In this document: one piece after another, positions 43,475 to 52,167 of the stretch
Numbering within the stretch: the first letter of the stretch is position 1
Layout: each line of letters opens with the position of its first letter
Assembly (NCBI RefSeq): GCF_000385135.1
Contig: NZ_ARQM01000010.1
Span: 1,922,001 to 1,986,000 of the forward strand
DNA from: Promicromonospora sukumoe 327MFSha3.1
GTDB lineage: Bacteria > Actinomycetota > Actinomycetes > Actinomycetales > Cellulomonadaceae
DNA: 64,000 nucleotides
Direction: 5' to 3'
Notes under the pieces: model-generated
What the model was told of the DNA's origin: nothing
Seen by the model: only the letters and a program-made list of their open reading frames with translations
Database searches by the model: none
Program-made: the position numbers and the translations under genes

Positions 43475-44779
43475 ATGGATCACCCACTCCCGACGCGGCG
43501 CCGACGGCTGCGCTCCCTGACCCGCCTGGACGTCAGCGCGGTCTCGATCGCGCGCCGTGAGGTCGTGTGGCTGTGGTCGCTGGTCTCGATCGCGGCGGTC
43601 ACGCTGGTCGCCGTCGGCTGGCCGGTCACCGCCTCCGGCTACGGCACCCACCCCGCCGCGGCGATGGCGTTCACGCTGGTCAACTGCGCCGCCGCGATCC
43701 TGGCGATGCGCTGGCCGTGGGCCGGGCTGAGCGCCTCGATCGCGGGGTCCGCCGCCCTGACGGTCGTCACCGCGGGGGCCGCCCCGGAGTGGCCGTGGCC
43801 GTGGCCGGTCACGGTGCTGCTGGCGCACTGCCTGACGGTGTTCGTGCTGGCGCTGCGCCACTCCTGGTACTGGGCGTCGTCCCTCTGGCTGGCCGGCGCG
43901 ATGCTGACGGTGCTGGCGCCCGCGGCGCTGAGTGACGGAGGACACCCTGCGGCGTTCGCCAACGGCGTCGTGCTGGTCTCCCTGTCCGGCGGTTTCGCCC
44001 TGTTCGGGGTGCTGGTGCGGCTGTGGAGCCTGAGCGTGCTGCGCATGGAGCAGGCCGAGCGGCTCAGCGCCACCGAGACGGGGCGCCGCCGGGAGCTCGA
44101 GGAGCGCAACCGGATCGCCCGCGAGCTGCACGACGTCGTCGCGCACAGCATGTCCGTCATCACGGTCCAGGCGTCCACGGCGCGCTACCGCCAGCCCGGC
44201 CTGGACGAGGCGGTGCAGCGCGAGTTCGAGGAGATCGCCGCCTCCTCGCGGCGCGCCCTGGGGGAGATGCGCGGCCTGCTGGGCATCCTGCGCGGCCACG
44301 ACACCGCGCCCACCGCGCCGCTGCCCACCCTGTCCGACGTCACGGGGCTGATCGAGTCGACGCGCGCGTCCGGCGTCGCGATCACCTACCGGGAGGCGCA
44401 CCCCGGAGACGCCGCCGGGGACGTCGGTGACGGCGCAGGCACCGAGAGCGCCGACGAGGGCGACGCCGTGCCCGAGGTCGTAGGCCTGACGGCGTTCCGC
44501 GTGGTCCAGGAGGCCCTGAGCAACGCCTTACGGCACGCCCCCGGGTCCGCGATCACCGTGACCGTCACCGACGACGGGCACGTGCTGCGCGTCGCCGTCA
44601 GCAACACCCCGCCCGACCGCGACGACGAGCCCACCCCCGGCGCCCGCCTGGGCCTGGCCGGCATCCGCGAGCGCGTCACCGCGCTCGGCGGCACCGTCAG
44701 CGCCGGCCCCACGCTCGACGGCGGCTTCCAGCTCACCGCGATCCTGCCCGTCGAGGACCCGGACCCGATACCTGCGTAG
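43475..44779 (+). CDS. Sensor histidine kinase (HisKA_3 family)
   Basis: A 434-aa membrane kinase with about five helices in residues 25-185, a dimerisation/phosphoacceptor segment (ELEERNRIARELHDVVAHSMSVI, His in HDVVAHS) and a HATPase domain with Asn in EALSNALRHAPGSAI and GLGL-type loop ARLGLAGIRERV. This is the NarX/DesK class that pairs with NarL-type regulators such as the adjacent one. ATG 43475 follows a TAGCCT -10-like hexamer by about eight bases, so the transcript may be leaderless; GTG 43472 is an alternative. An Asp/Gly-rich insertion (about 305-330) separates the two kinase parts. Confidence 0.9.
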   Translation: MDHPLPTRRRRLRSLTRLDVSAVSIARREVVWLWSLVSIAAVTLVAVGWPVTASGYGTHPAAAMAFTLVNCAAAILAMRWPWAGLSASIAGSAALTVVTAGAAPEWPWPWPVTVLLAHCLTVFVLALRHSWYWASSLWLAGAMLTVLAPAALSDGGHPAAFANGVVLVSLSGGFALFGVLVRLWSLSVLRMEQAERLSATETGRRRELEERNRIARELHDVVAHSMSVITVQASTARYRQPGLDEAVQREFEEIAASSRRALGEMRGLLGILRGHDTAPTAPLPTLSDVTGLIESTRASGVAITYREAHPGDAAGDVGDGAGTESADEGDAVPEVVGLTAFRVVQEALSNALRHAPGSAITVTVTDDGHVLRVAVSNTPPDRDDEPTPGARLGLAGIRERVTALGGTVSAGPTLDGGFQLTAILPVEDPDPIPA

Positions 44780-44841
44780 GGGGTGAGATTGGCTCCTGCG
44801 GGGGACGCGCCACCACAAGCCGGGTTCCTAGGTTGACGCCC

Positions 44842-45924
44842 ATGACGACCGAAGCCCCGCCCCGCCCGGCCCGCCAACGACGCACGGCCCGCAACGCGCA
44901 GACCAACGACTACTTCGATCTCGTCGAACGCGCCAACGCCGCCGGCCTCATGGAGCGCCGCGTCGGCTGGTACATCGGGCGGACAATCGCCCTGACCGCC
45001 GCCCTGGCGCTCGCGTTCGTGCTGCTGCTGACCCTGGGGCAGACCTGGTGGCAGCTCGCCGTGGCCGTGCTGTTCGGTGTCGTGTTCACCCAGGGTGCGT
45101 TCCTCGCCCATGACGGCGGGCACCAGCAGATCTTCGCCCACGGCCGGAACAACGAGTGGTTCTCCCGCATCGTGGGCAACCTCTTCGTGGGCCTGAGCAT
45201 CGGCTGGTGGAGCCGCAAGCACAACAAGCACCACGGCAACCCCAACGTCATCGGCAAGGACGGCGACATCGACACGGGGGCGCTCGTGTTCGTCCCGGGG
45301 GAGGAGGTGGGACGCACCGGGTTCCTGGGCTGGGTCACCCGCCGCCAGGGCTGGCTGTTCTTCCCGATGCTGGCCCTGTTCGGTCCCGTGCTGCACGCCA
45401 AGTCCGTGCAGACCCTGGCCACCACCCCGGCCATCAAGCACCGCCTGGTCGAGAGCGTGCTCCTGGCGGTCCGCCTGATCGGCTTCCCGGTCGTGGTGGT
45501 CCTCACCCTCGGCCCGGTCCTCGGCGTCTCGTTCCTGGCCGTGCAGCTCGCCGTCTTCGGCGTCTACATGGGCGCCACCTTCGCCCCGAACCACAAGGGC
45601 ATGCCGCTGCTGCCCAAGGACAACAGCATCGACTTCCTGCGCCGCCAGGTGCTCACCTCGCGCAACATCCGCGGCGGCCGCTTCGTCGCCTGGGCCATGG
45701 GCGGCCTGAACTACCAGATCGAGCACCACGTCTTCCCGCGGATGGCGAGCGTCAACCTGCGCCACGTGCGCCCGATCCTGGTGCAGTTCTGCGCCGAGCG
45801 CGACATCCCGTACACCGAGACCGGCCTGGTCGAGTCCTACGGCATCATCGTGCGCTACCTCAACCGCGTCGGCCTCGGCTACGCCGACCCCATGGACTGC
45901 CCGATCGTCGCGCAGTACCGCTGA
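44842..45924 (+). CDS. Membrane fatty acid desaturase
   Basis: Introduces a double bond into acyl chains of membrane lipids with O2 and a di-iron centre. The 360-aa protein has four helices and the three histidine boxes HDGGH, HNKHH and QIEHH, the last with Gln as in acyl-lipid/acyl-CoA desaturases of the DesA3/linoleoyl type. ATG 44842 is chosen over TTG 44833; TAGGTT about eight bases upstream suggests a leaderless mRNA. Electron donor genes are not adjacent. The histidine kinase immediately upstream, a DesK-class kinase, could plausibly sense the membrane and control it, but that is inference. Confidence 0.9.
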   Translation: MTTEAPPRPARQRRTARNAQTNDYFDLVERANAAGLMERRVGWYIGRTIALTAALALAFVLLLTLGQTWWQLAVAVLFGVVFTQGAFLAHDGGHQQIFAHGRNNEWFSRIVGNLFVGLSIGWWSRKHNKHHGNPNVIGKDGDIDTGALVFVPGEEVGRTGFLGWVTRRQGWLFFPMLALFGPVLHAKSVQTLATTPAIKHRLVESVLLAVRLIGFPVVVVLTLGPVLGVSFLAVQLAVFGVYMGATFAPNHKGMPLLPKDNSIDFLRRQVLTSRNIRGGRFVAWAMGGLNYQIEHHVFPRMASVNLRHVRPILVQFCAERDIPYTETGLVESYGIIVRYLNRVGLGYADPMDCPIVAQYR

Positions 45925-45948
45925 CCCCGGCAGCGGGGGCGGACGTCG

Positions 45949-46803
45949 TCAGGCAACGGGGCCGACGACGTCCGCCACTCCCAGCGGGACCCGTCCCGTC
46001 AGGCGCCGCACCTCGGTCGAGACGGCGCTCCACCGGTCCTGGCGCACGGACGCGAACATGCTGCCGTACGCGTACGTCCACCAGGGGTCCTCGCCCGCCC
46101 GCGCCAGGTCCTCGGCCAGTACCCCCGGCTCGACGTCGGTGTACCGCACCGGCCGCCCCGCGACACCGGTGAGGACCTGAGCGATACCGTCCGGCGTCAG
46201 CGACTCCGGGCCGGTGAGGTCGTGGTGCCGCCCACTCGGCGGCAACAGCGCCAGCGCGGCCAGGCACCGGCCCACGTCGGCCCGCGAGACCAGCGACACC
46301 CGGCCGTCCCCGGCCGGCACCCGCAGCTCGCCCGAGACCAGCGCCGGCCGCAGGAACGCCGCGAAGAACTCCGTGAACAGCGACGCCCGCGCGAACGAGA
46401 ACCCACACCCGCTCGCCGCCAGCAGACCCTCCGTGTACCCGTTGGTGAACGCGTAGCAGAACGGCGACGCCAGGTCCGCGTCCACCCCGCTCAGGTACAC
46501 CACGTGCCCCACGCCGGCGTCCGCCGCGGCACGCACCACGTTCCCGTGCTGCACCAGCATCCGCGCCGCCTCACCGTCACCCGAGACGAACACCAGGGTG
46601 TCCACCCCCACCAGCGCCGCCCGCAACGAGGCCGGATCGTCGTAGTCCGCGTACACCGCGGAGACCGGGCCGTGCGTACGTGACCCGGCGACCGCCTCCG
46701 GACGCCGGGCCAGCGCCACGACCTCGTGCCCGGCGCTCGCGGCCAGGAGCCGCACGACCTGACTGCCCACCGTGCCGGTCGAACCGGTGACCGCGATCTT
46801 CAC
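45949..46803 (-). CDS. NmrA-like NAD(P)-binding oxidoreductase
   Basis: A 284-aa atypical SDR beginning MKIAVTGSTGTVGSQVVRLL (GxxGxxG Rossmann motif), then DTLVFVSGDGEAARMLVQHGNVV and HVVYLSGVDADLASPFCYAF. It resembles the quinone oxidoreductase 2 (QorB/YtfG) and NmrA-like group; NADPH binding is likely, the substrate is unknown. GTG 46803 is the natural start at the first strand. It converges with the desaturase gene. Confidence 0.82.
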   Translation of the reverse strand: MKIAVTGSTGTVGSQVVRLLAASAGHEVVALARRPEAVAGSRTHGPVSAVYADYDDPASLRAALVGVDTLVFVSGDGEAARMLVQHGNVVRAAADAGVGHVVYLSGVDADLASPFCYAFTNGYTEGLLAASGCGFSFARASLFTEFFAAFLRPALVSGELRVPAGDGRVSLVSRADVGRCLAALALLPPSGRHHDLTGPESLTPDGIAQVLTGVAGRPVRYTDVEPGVLAEDLARAGEDPWWTYAYGSMFASVRQDRWSAVSTEVRRLTGRVPLGVADVVGPVA

Positions 46804-46847
46804 GCCGGTCAGGCTAGCGCCCTGGACGGTCGTGCTCCTCGTCCGGA

Positions 46848-46876
46848 GTGTCCGTCAGCCCTGTGTCCGTCAGCCC
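46848..46876. repeat. 15-bp tandem duplication over the lipoprotein stop codon
   Basis: GTGTCCGTCAGCCC appears at 46848-46861 and 46863-46876 (period 15). On the minus strand the lipoprotein TGA (46872-46870) lies in one unit and is copied in the next. Confidence 0.9.
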
Positions 46877-47556
46877 CGTGCCACGACGCGCAGGGCCTGC
46901 CGGGCCAGGTCCGCCGCGTCGGAACAGCCCTGCTCGAACGTCGTCCCGGCCGGGAACTGCCCGCCCCGGCTCCACGACACATACAGCAGCTGACCGTCGT
47001 GCACGTCCACCAGCACGCTGCACGCCCGCGCCGTCTCCGTGCGCAGCGCCCCGCGAGCGCGGTAGCCCTCCACCGTGAGGTCCTCGGCCGTCCATGTCGG
47101 GTCCTCGCCGGCCTCCAGGTACGCGTCCAGCCCCGTGCCGACCACCGCACCCACCGTGAACCCGATGTCCGTCGGGTCCGCGCCCGCCGCCGGGTCGTCC
47201 GGGTACCCGTCGATCCACCCGCACGCCGCCACCCGCGCCCCCGGGAACAGCAGCTCCCAGTACCCGTCCGTCCAGTCGTCCGCCGCCTCCGGGTGCACCA
47301 TGCCGATCGTCGTCCCGTCCAGCGCACCCCAGGTCGCGCACGGCTCCCGCACCCCGCTCAGATCCAGGTCGGCCGGCCGGGGCACCGCCGACGACGGCGC
47401 AGCCCCCGCGCCGGGCGAGTCCTGCCCGGTCGGTGTGCCCTGCCCCGCCGGCTCGCCCCGCCCGGTCGGCGCGGGGGAGCAGCCCGCGAGCGCCGCCACG
47501 AGCAGGACGGCGACGACGACGGTCGCCGGGCGACGAGAACCGGTGCACTGGATCAC
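46870..47556 (-). CDS. Putative lipoprotein
   Basis: A 228-aa secreted lipoprotein with signal peptide RRPATVVVAVLLVAALAGC and lipobox LAGC, a Gly/Pro/Ser-rich linker (about 30-60), and a folded domain that resembles DUF3558-type actinobacterial lipoproteins (CATWGALDGTTIGMVHPE, ACSVLVDVHDGQLLYVSW, EQGCSDAADLARQALRVV). Four Cys in the mature part may form disulfides. GTG 47556 gives a normal signal peptide. Function unknown. The stop codon is inside a 15-bp tandem duplication. Confidence 0.75.
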   Translation of the reverse strand: MIQCTGSRRPATVVVAVLLVAALAGCSPAPTGRGEPAGQGTPTGQDSPGAGAAPSSAVPRPADLDLSGVREPCATWGALDGTTIGMVHPEAADDWTDGYWELLFPGARVAACGWIDGYPDDPAAGADPTDIGFTVGAVVGTGLDAYLEAGEDPTWTAEDLTVEGYRARGALRTETARACSVLVDVHDGQLLYVSWSRGGQFPAGTTFEQGCSDAADLARQALRVVARG

Positions 47557-47660
47557 AGGGCGCACGGTACGTCGCCCACCCCCGACCCGGCGCGGTACTT
47601 CGGCGCTCCCCGAAGGCCCCGTCCGGGACTCCCGGGCACGCCCTCGCACGGGGCGCCCGG

Positions 47661-48578
47661 TCAGGCCACGGGAGTGATCCCGTCCAGCACCGCGAGCTCC
47701 TCGCCGCTCAGCCGGAGGGCGCTCGCGGCGACGTTCTCCTCCAGGTGCGCCACGCTGCCGGTGCCGGGGATCGCCAGGACGTGCGGGCCCCGGTGCAGGG
47801 TCCAGGCCAGGCGCACCTGTGCCGGGGTGGCGTCGTGCGCGGCCGCGACCGCGGCGACCTCTGCCTGCCCGGTCTCGTCGGCACCTCCGGCGGGAGACGC
47901 GCCGGGCACGGCCGCACCGACGGCGAAGAACGGCACGAACGCGATGCCGCGCTCGCCGCAGAGGGTGACCAGGGCGTCGTCCTCCCGGCTGGTCAGGCCG
48001 TACTGGTTCTGCACGCACACCACGGGCGCGATGGTCAGCGCCTCGGCGAGCTGCTCGGCCAGCACGTTGGAGACGCCGAGGTGCCGGACCAGCCCGGCGT
48101 CGCGCAGCTCGGCCAGGGCGCCGAAGTGCTCGGCGACCGAGTCGGCCGCCCGTCCCTCGCCCGCCATGCGGGTGCCCCAGCGCAGGTTGACGACGTCGAG
48201 GTGGTCCCGGCCGAGCTGGCGCAGGTTCTCCTCGACCTGCGCGCGAAGCTGGTCGGGGCGCGCCATCGGCTCCATCTGCCCGTCCCGCGACCGCGCGGGT
48301 CCCACCTTCGTGGTGATCACCAGGTCGTCCCCGTAGGGCTGCAGGGCGGTGCCGATCAGCTCGTTGGCCGACCGGGTGGGCGTGAAGTAGAACGCGGCGG
48401 TATCGATGTGGTTCACCCCGAGCTCGACGGCGCGGCGCAGCACCGCGAGCGCCGAGTCACGGCTGCGGGGAGCCGGGTCCCAGGGCATGCCCATCAGCCG
48501 CATGGCGCCGAGGCCGACCCGGTTGACGGTGCGGTCGCCGAGCTGCCAGGTGGTGGGGGTGGTCGTGTCTGTCGTCAT
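47661..48578 (-). CDS. Aldo/keto reductase
   Basis: A 305-aa TIM-barrel NADPH-dependent reductase. DTAAFYFTPTRSANELIG contains Asp and Tyr of the catalytic tetrad, Lys is in LVITTKVG, and the usual His is replaced by Arg in VNLRWG; LGVSNVLAEQL and VQNQYGLTSRE are family features. The missing His is common in AKR subfamilies with altered activity. ATG 48578 starts the protein. It is divergent from a LuxR-type regulator 97 bp away. Confidence 0.87.
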   Translation of the reverse strand: MTTDTTTPTTWQLGDRTVNRVGLGAMRLMGMPWDPAPRSRDSALAVLRRAVELGVNHIDTAAFYFTPTRSANELIGTALQPYGDDLVITTKVGPARSRDGQMEPMARPDQLRAQVEENLRQLGRDHLDVVNLRWGTRMAGEGRAADSVAEHFGALAELRDAGLVRHLGVSNVLAEQLAEALTIAPVVCVQNQYGLTSREDDALVTLCGERGIAFVPFFAVGAAVPGASPAGGADETGQAEVAAVAAAHDATPAQVRLAWTLHRGPHVLAIPGTGSVAHLEENVAASALRLSGEELAVLDGITPVA

Positions 48579-48675
48579 GCCGCCAGCCTGTCCCCGCAGC
48601 CGCGGATTCCCGGCCCGTTGGCAGGTTGTTGCCGCGGACGCCGTCCCGCCTGGTGCCCGGCCCGGCGCACGGGGC

Positions 48676-49347
48676 ATGATCGATGCCATGCGGACGGGCG
48701 AGATGGTCACCATCGTGCACGGCGAGCGCGAGCTCATGGAGCGCACGGCGCACCTGCTGGCCTCGGCCACCGACGTCGCCTGCGCCGCCAACGACCTGGC
48801 CACCTGGGCCCGCGCGCAGGCGTCGGGGGAGCTCGCCGACGCGCTCGGGAGCCGGCGGCCGGGAGACGCCCGCATCCGCAAGGTCTACCGGTCCGCACTC
48901 CTGCTGGACCCCGTGGCCGCCCAGGGCCTGGCCCGCGACCGTGACCGGCACGGCGCCCAGATCCGCATCACCGCCGACGAGATCAACGAGACGATCATCC
49001 TCGACCGCCGCCTCGTGATCCTCGCCGGCGACGTCCGAGCCGGGCAGCGCAGCTACAGCGTGATCACCCAGCCCGAGACCGTGCAGGGCGTCACCTCCCT
49101 GTTCGAGGCCGCCTTCCGGTCCGCCACCGACCTCGCCGTCTACGACACGCAGATCGCCGAGATCCGCCAGCTCGCACCCCAGGTCCTGGACCTGCTCGGC
49201 CAGGGCGTCAAGGACGAGACCGCCGCCCGCACCCTCGGGCTCGGCGTCCGCACCTACCGGCGGCGGGTGGCCGAGCTCATGGCCGCCCTCGGGGCGGAGT
49301 CCCGGTTCCAGGCCGGGGTACGGGCCCGGGAGCTCGGGCTGGTCTGA
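48676..49347 (+). CDS. LuxR-type transcriptional regulator
   Basis: A 223-aa regulator with a C-terminal GerE/LuxR helix-turn-helix (LLGQGVKDETAARTLGLGVRTYRRRVAELMAALGAESRFQAGVRA, about 170-215) and an N-terminal sensor region that resembles the TrmB/PLD-like part found in such actinobacterial regulators (RELMERTAHLLASATDVACAANDL). ATG 48676 and ATG 48688 are both possible; neither has a clear ribosome site. It probably controls the divergent aldo/keto reductase. Confidence 0.78.
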   Translation: MIDAMRTGEMVTIVHGERELMERTAHLLASATDVACAANDLATWARAQASGELADALGSRRPGDARIRKVYRSALLLDPVAAQGLARDRDRHGAQIRITADEINETIILDRRLVILAGDVRAGQRSYSVITQPETVQGVTSLFEAAFRSATDLAVYDTQIAEIRQLAPQVLDLLGQGVKDETAARTLGLGVRTYRRRVAELMAALGAESRFQAGVRARELGLV

Positions 49348-49378
49348 CCGTGCGACCGACCGGCCACTGATCAGGGGA

Positions 49379-49401
49379 GTGTCAGTGGCTGGTGCAAGAC
49401 T
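49379..49401 (+). promoter_or_regulatory. PafBC (RecA-NDp)-like promoter of the MmcQ/YjbR gene
   Basis: GTGTCAGTG (49379-49387), 8 bases, AAGACT (49396-49401), six bases before the GTG start. The -35-like part is identical to the other two sites in the window; the -10 differs from TANNNT at its first base. Confidence 0.45.
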
Positions 49402-49407
49402 CCCCAC

Positions 49408-49791
49408 GTGACCGAACGCGCCCCCGTACCCGTCGACGTCGTCCAGCGGATCGCCGCGATCCTCGAACGCCTGCCCGAGTGCACCGAGCGCGACGCCTGG
49501 ACCGGCGTCGCCTGGAAGACCCGCGACTCCACCGTCGCCCACGTCTTCGGCGGCGAGGACGGCCTCGTCCGCGTCACCTTCCGCGCCGACCCCGACGAGG
49601 TCCACGCCTTCCAGCACCTCGGCCCCCAGTACTTCAAGGCCGACTGGGGGAGCAACGTCGTCGGCCTCGTCCTGGACCAGCACACCGACTGGAGCGAGCT
49701 CACCGAGCTCCTCACCGACTCCTACTGCATCCAGGCACCCCAGCACCTCGCCGACCAGATCGACCGCCCAGGCGTGCCCGACGCCCCGTGA
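49408..49791 (+). CDS. MmcQ/YjbR-family protein
   Basis: A 127-aa CyaY-like-fold protein of the MmcQ/YjbR group, small DNA-binding-like proteins of uncertain role: VVQRIAAILERLPECTERDAWTGVAWKTRDSTVAHVFGGEDGLVRVTFRADPDE, then LLTDSYCIQAPQHLADQID. The GTG start is six bases after a RecA-NDp-like -10, so the mRNA is probably leaderless and possibly DNA-damage responsive. It is followed 13 bp later by an NTF2-like gene. Confidence 0.78.
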   Translation: MTERAPVPVDVVQRIAAILERLPECTERDAWTGVAWKTRDSTVAHVFGGEDGLVRVTFRADPDEVHAFQHLGPQYFKADWGSNVVGLVLDQHTDWSELTELLTDSYCIQAPQHLADQIDRPGVPDAP

Positions 49792-49804
49792 CTAGCCTCG
49801 AGGA

Positions 49805-50179
49805 ATGACGCACCGCACACAGGTCGAGACCTGGGTCCGCGACTACGAACGACTCTGGCGCACCGCAGGCACCGACGGCCTCGCCCAGCTCTTCACCACC
49901 GACGCCACCTACAAGACCTCACCCTGGGCACCACCCGTCGTCGGGCTCCCGGCGCTCGCGGAGCTCTGGGACGCCGAGCGCGACGGCCCGGACGAGGAGT
50001 TCACGCTCACCGCCCAGGTGATCGCCGTGGACGGGCCGACGGCGGTGGTCCGGGTGGACGTCGAGTACCTCGAGCCGGGCGACCGCTGGCGGGACCTGTG
50101 GGTCCTGGAGCTCGACGACGACGGGCTGTGCAGCGCCTTCGAGGAGTGGCCGTTCGCGCCGGGCAGGCACGCTCAGTAG
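49805..50179 (+). CDS. NTF2/SnoaL-like protein
   Basis: A 124-aa cone-fold protein: VETWVRDYERLWRTAGTDGLAQLFTTDATYKTSPW, VVGLPALAELWDAERDG and RVDVEYLEPGDRWRDLWVLELDDDGLCSAFEEWPF fit SnoaL-like domains, which serve as isomerases, hydrolases or ligand binders. No specific activity can be assigned. It lies 13 bp after the MmcQ/YjbR gene and overlaps the convergent dehydrogenase by 7 bp. Confidence 0.82.
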   Translation: MTHRTQVETWVRDYERLWRTAGTDGLAQLFTTDATYKTSPWAPPVVGLPALAELWDAERDGPDEEFTLTAQVIAVDGPTAVVRVDVEYLEPGDRWRDLWVLELDDDGLCSAFEEWPFAPGRHAQ

Positions 50180-51198
50180 CCGCGGTCCCGCACCACGGCC
50201 GACGACGGCCGGACCCCGGCGCGGATCTCGGTCAGCGCCGCGTCGAGCGCGCCCACGACGTCGGATGCCAGGGTGAGCCCCGAGATGTGCGGCGTGACCG
50301 TGACGTCCGGCCGGCGCCACAGGGGCGACGACGCCGGGAGCGGCTCCTGCTCGGTGACGTCCAGGGTCGCGTGCCGCACGTTCCCGGCGTCGAGCGCGTC
50401 TACCAGCGTGGCGGTGCGCAGGGCCGAGCCGCGGCCGATGTTCACCAGGTGCACCCCGTCGAAGGCCTGCAGCAGCGCGGGCGTGACCAGGCCGTCCGTC
50501 TGCGGGGTGTGGGGGAGCGCGAGCACCAGGACGTCGGCCTGGGCCGCGTCGAACGTCGTAGTGGGCTGGGTGCCGGGCTGTGAGGCAGACGGCGCGCCGG
50601 CCGTGCTGCCGAACGCCTCGTCGAGCGGCAGCACGACGTCGAAGGCATCGTCGGGCCGACCGGTCCGGCTCAGGCCCACGGTGCGGTACTCGAGCTGTCC
50701 CAGCGTTCGAGCGATCGCCGACCCCATCGCCCCGGTGCCGATCACGACCGCGTCCTGACGACGGGGCGGCAGCGGCGGTTCCGTGCGATCCCACGTCGCC
50801 GTCGCCGAGTGCGTGAGGTACCGCGCGACGTGCCAGCGCTCCGCGAGCACCCAGGTCAGCACGTACTCGGCGATGCGCGGCGGCATCGTGCCCGTCGTGC
50901 GCGTCAGGAGAGCGCTTTCCGAAAGTGCGGACGCCAGCCGTTCGACGCCGGCGTTGGGGGAGTGGACCCAGGTGGCGCTCCCGGCCTGCGCGGGGTCACC
51001 CGTGATCACGAGGGTCGCGTCCTGCGTGGTGACCTCCTCCAGTCCGCAGGAACTCGCCCAGGCGCCGAGCGCCTCGCACCAGCCGGGGTCGACGTCGTCG
51101 CCGATGCGGACGATGGGCCAACGGCGTAGCGCGTCGGCCACGGACAGCGCGTCGGCGGCTCGGGCGTCGCGTTCCCTGGCGTCGAGTTCAGGTGTCAT
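50173..51198 (-). CDS. D-2-hydroxyacid dehydrogenase-like NAD-binding protein
   Basis: A 341-aa protein of the D-isomer 2-hydroxyacid dehydrogenase family. The dinucleotide motif VVIGTGAMGSAIARTLGQLEYRTVGLSRTG (near 155-184), LVLALPHTPQTDGLV, VNIGRGSALRTATLVDALDAG with the catalytic Arg region, DVTEQEPLPASSPLW with Glu, and TPHISG with the catalytic His are all present. It most resembles the glyoxylate/hydroxypyruvate reductase side of the family. An insertion (about 206-220) is rich in Ser/Thr/Pro. ATG 51198 is chosen over the longer frame. Confidence 0.87.
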   Translation of the reverse strand: MTPELDARERDARAADALSVADALRRWPIVRIGDDVDPGWCEALGAWASSCGLEEVTTQDATLVITGDPAQAGSATWVHSPNAGVERLASALSESALLTRTTGTMPPRIAEYVLTWVLAERWHVARYLTHSATATWDRTEPPLPPRRQDAVVIGTGAMGSAIARTLGQLEYRTVGLSRTGRPDDAFDVVLPLDEAFGSTAGAPSASQPGTQPTTTFDAAQADVLVLALPHTPQTDGLVTPALLQAFDGVHLVNIGRGSALRTATLVDALDAGNVRHATLDVTEQEPLPASSPLWRRPDVTVTPHISGLTLASDVVGALDAALTEIRAGVRPSSAVVRDRGY

Positions 51199-52167
51199 GC
51201 GGCGATTGTGCCCTGCGGGCGGCATCGGCCCGGGCCTGCGTCTGTGTCGGGGACGGCGCCGGGAACTGGGCGCGGAGGACCGGTCACGGCTTCGTTATGT
51301 CAGCGAGCGTGGGTTGCGCCGGCGATCCTGGACTGACGTGGAGCCGACGTGCTCGACGGGCGCGACCAGCCAGTCGGCCAGCACGGGCTCGATGGCGGAG
51401 CGCTAGGTCGAAGCCCGAGGGCCGGCGGGCGTCGTCGGCTGGATGGCGATCAGATCCCGACGCGCCAAGCCGACCCAGCACGATGTCAACCCGACACGGC
51501 GCCGATTCGGTCTACGGACCGGCGCGAGTGCTGAGATACCGCGCTTCTGGTGTAGATCCGATAATGCACATTATGTCACTACGGCGCGGAGAACGCCCAG
51601 AAACCACGCCCCCAGGGAGCCGATGAGTGCCTCCGTGCGCCAAACGGGCGACCCGAAACACGGCAAAACCGTCCCTGAGCCTCGCCCAGCGGAGTCCGCG
51701 GCTGACCCATCTCCTTCGAGGTCTAGGTTTCTTCGCTTTGACGCGACCCAAAGCGAAGAAACTTAGGCCTCAAAGGAGAATCGGACGACGACGATCAGGC
51801 GACCGAGGCCACAGCCAGCCCTGGATCGTCGGGCCCTCGTGCCGCAGGTCCGTGTCCGGCCTCCGGGGCATGCAATGTCCCCAAACGGCAGCCTCCAGGG
51901 CGTGCCAGCTTGCCGATCGTCCGGATGCCGACGCAGTCTCCAAAGCGTGCAGCCTCGGGTACGAGTCGGTGGTTGTGTCAGCCGGCCCCGCCCTGGGCTC
52001 CTGGTCCCTCCGAGGCACCCCACCCCTACCGGCCCTCGGCACCCAGAAACCTAAAGCAGTGTGTATAGCGCAACACAACTGTCTTTCGACACCAAACAAG
52101 ATCATCACGGTAGCAGCCAGGATTTTCTGCGGCGCCGCCCCGCGCCCCGGGCATACGCTCCGAGACG
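51199..52167. other. Long non-coding tract of atypical composition
   Basis: About 970 bp with no frame that shows coding bias, A/T-richer than its surroundings. It contains ATAATG-N2-CATTAT (51561-51574), a 31-bp inverted repeat (51710-51779) and an A/T-rich promoter-like stretch before the TOPRIM gene (about 52050-52130). Possible explanations are a decayed mobile element or an untranslated RNA locus. Confidence 0.5.
51710..51779. repeat. 31-bp inverted repeat with 8-bp loop
   Basis: Bases 51710-51740 pair with 51749-51779 with one mismatch and two G-T pairs. The inner 18 bp are A/T-rich (TTTCTTCGCTTTG against CAAAGCGAAGAAA), unlike every other hairpin in the window. No gene ends nearby on either strand, so a simple terminator role is doubtful. 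Confidence 0.85.

Noticed and set aside
42697-45924. A DesK/DesR-type thermosensor controlling the desaturase
   Set aside because: The kinase is of the DesK class and the desaturase is adjacent, but no operator or DesK-specific feature could be seen, so it is mentioned only as inference.
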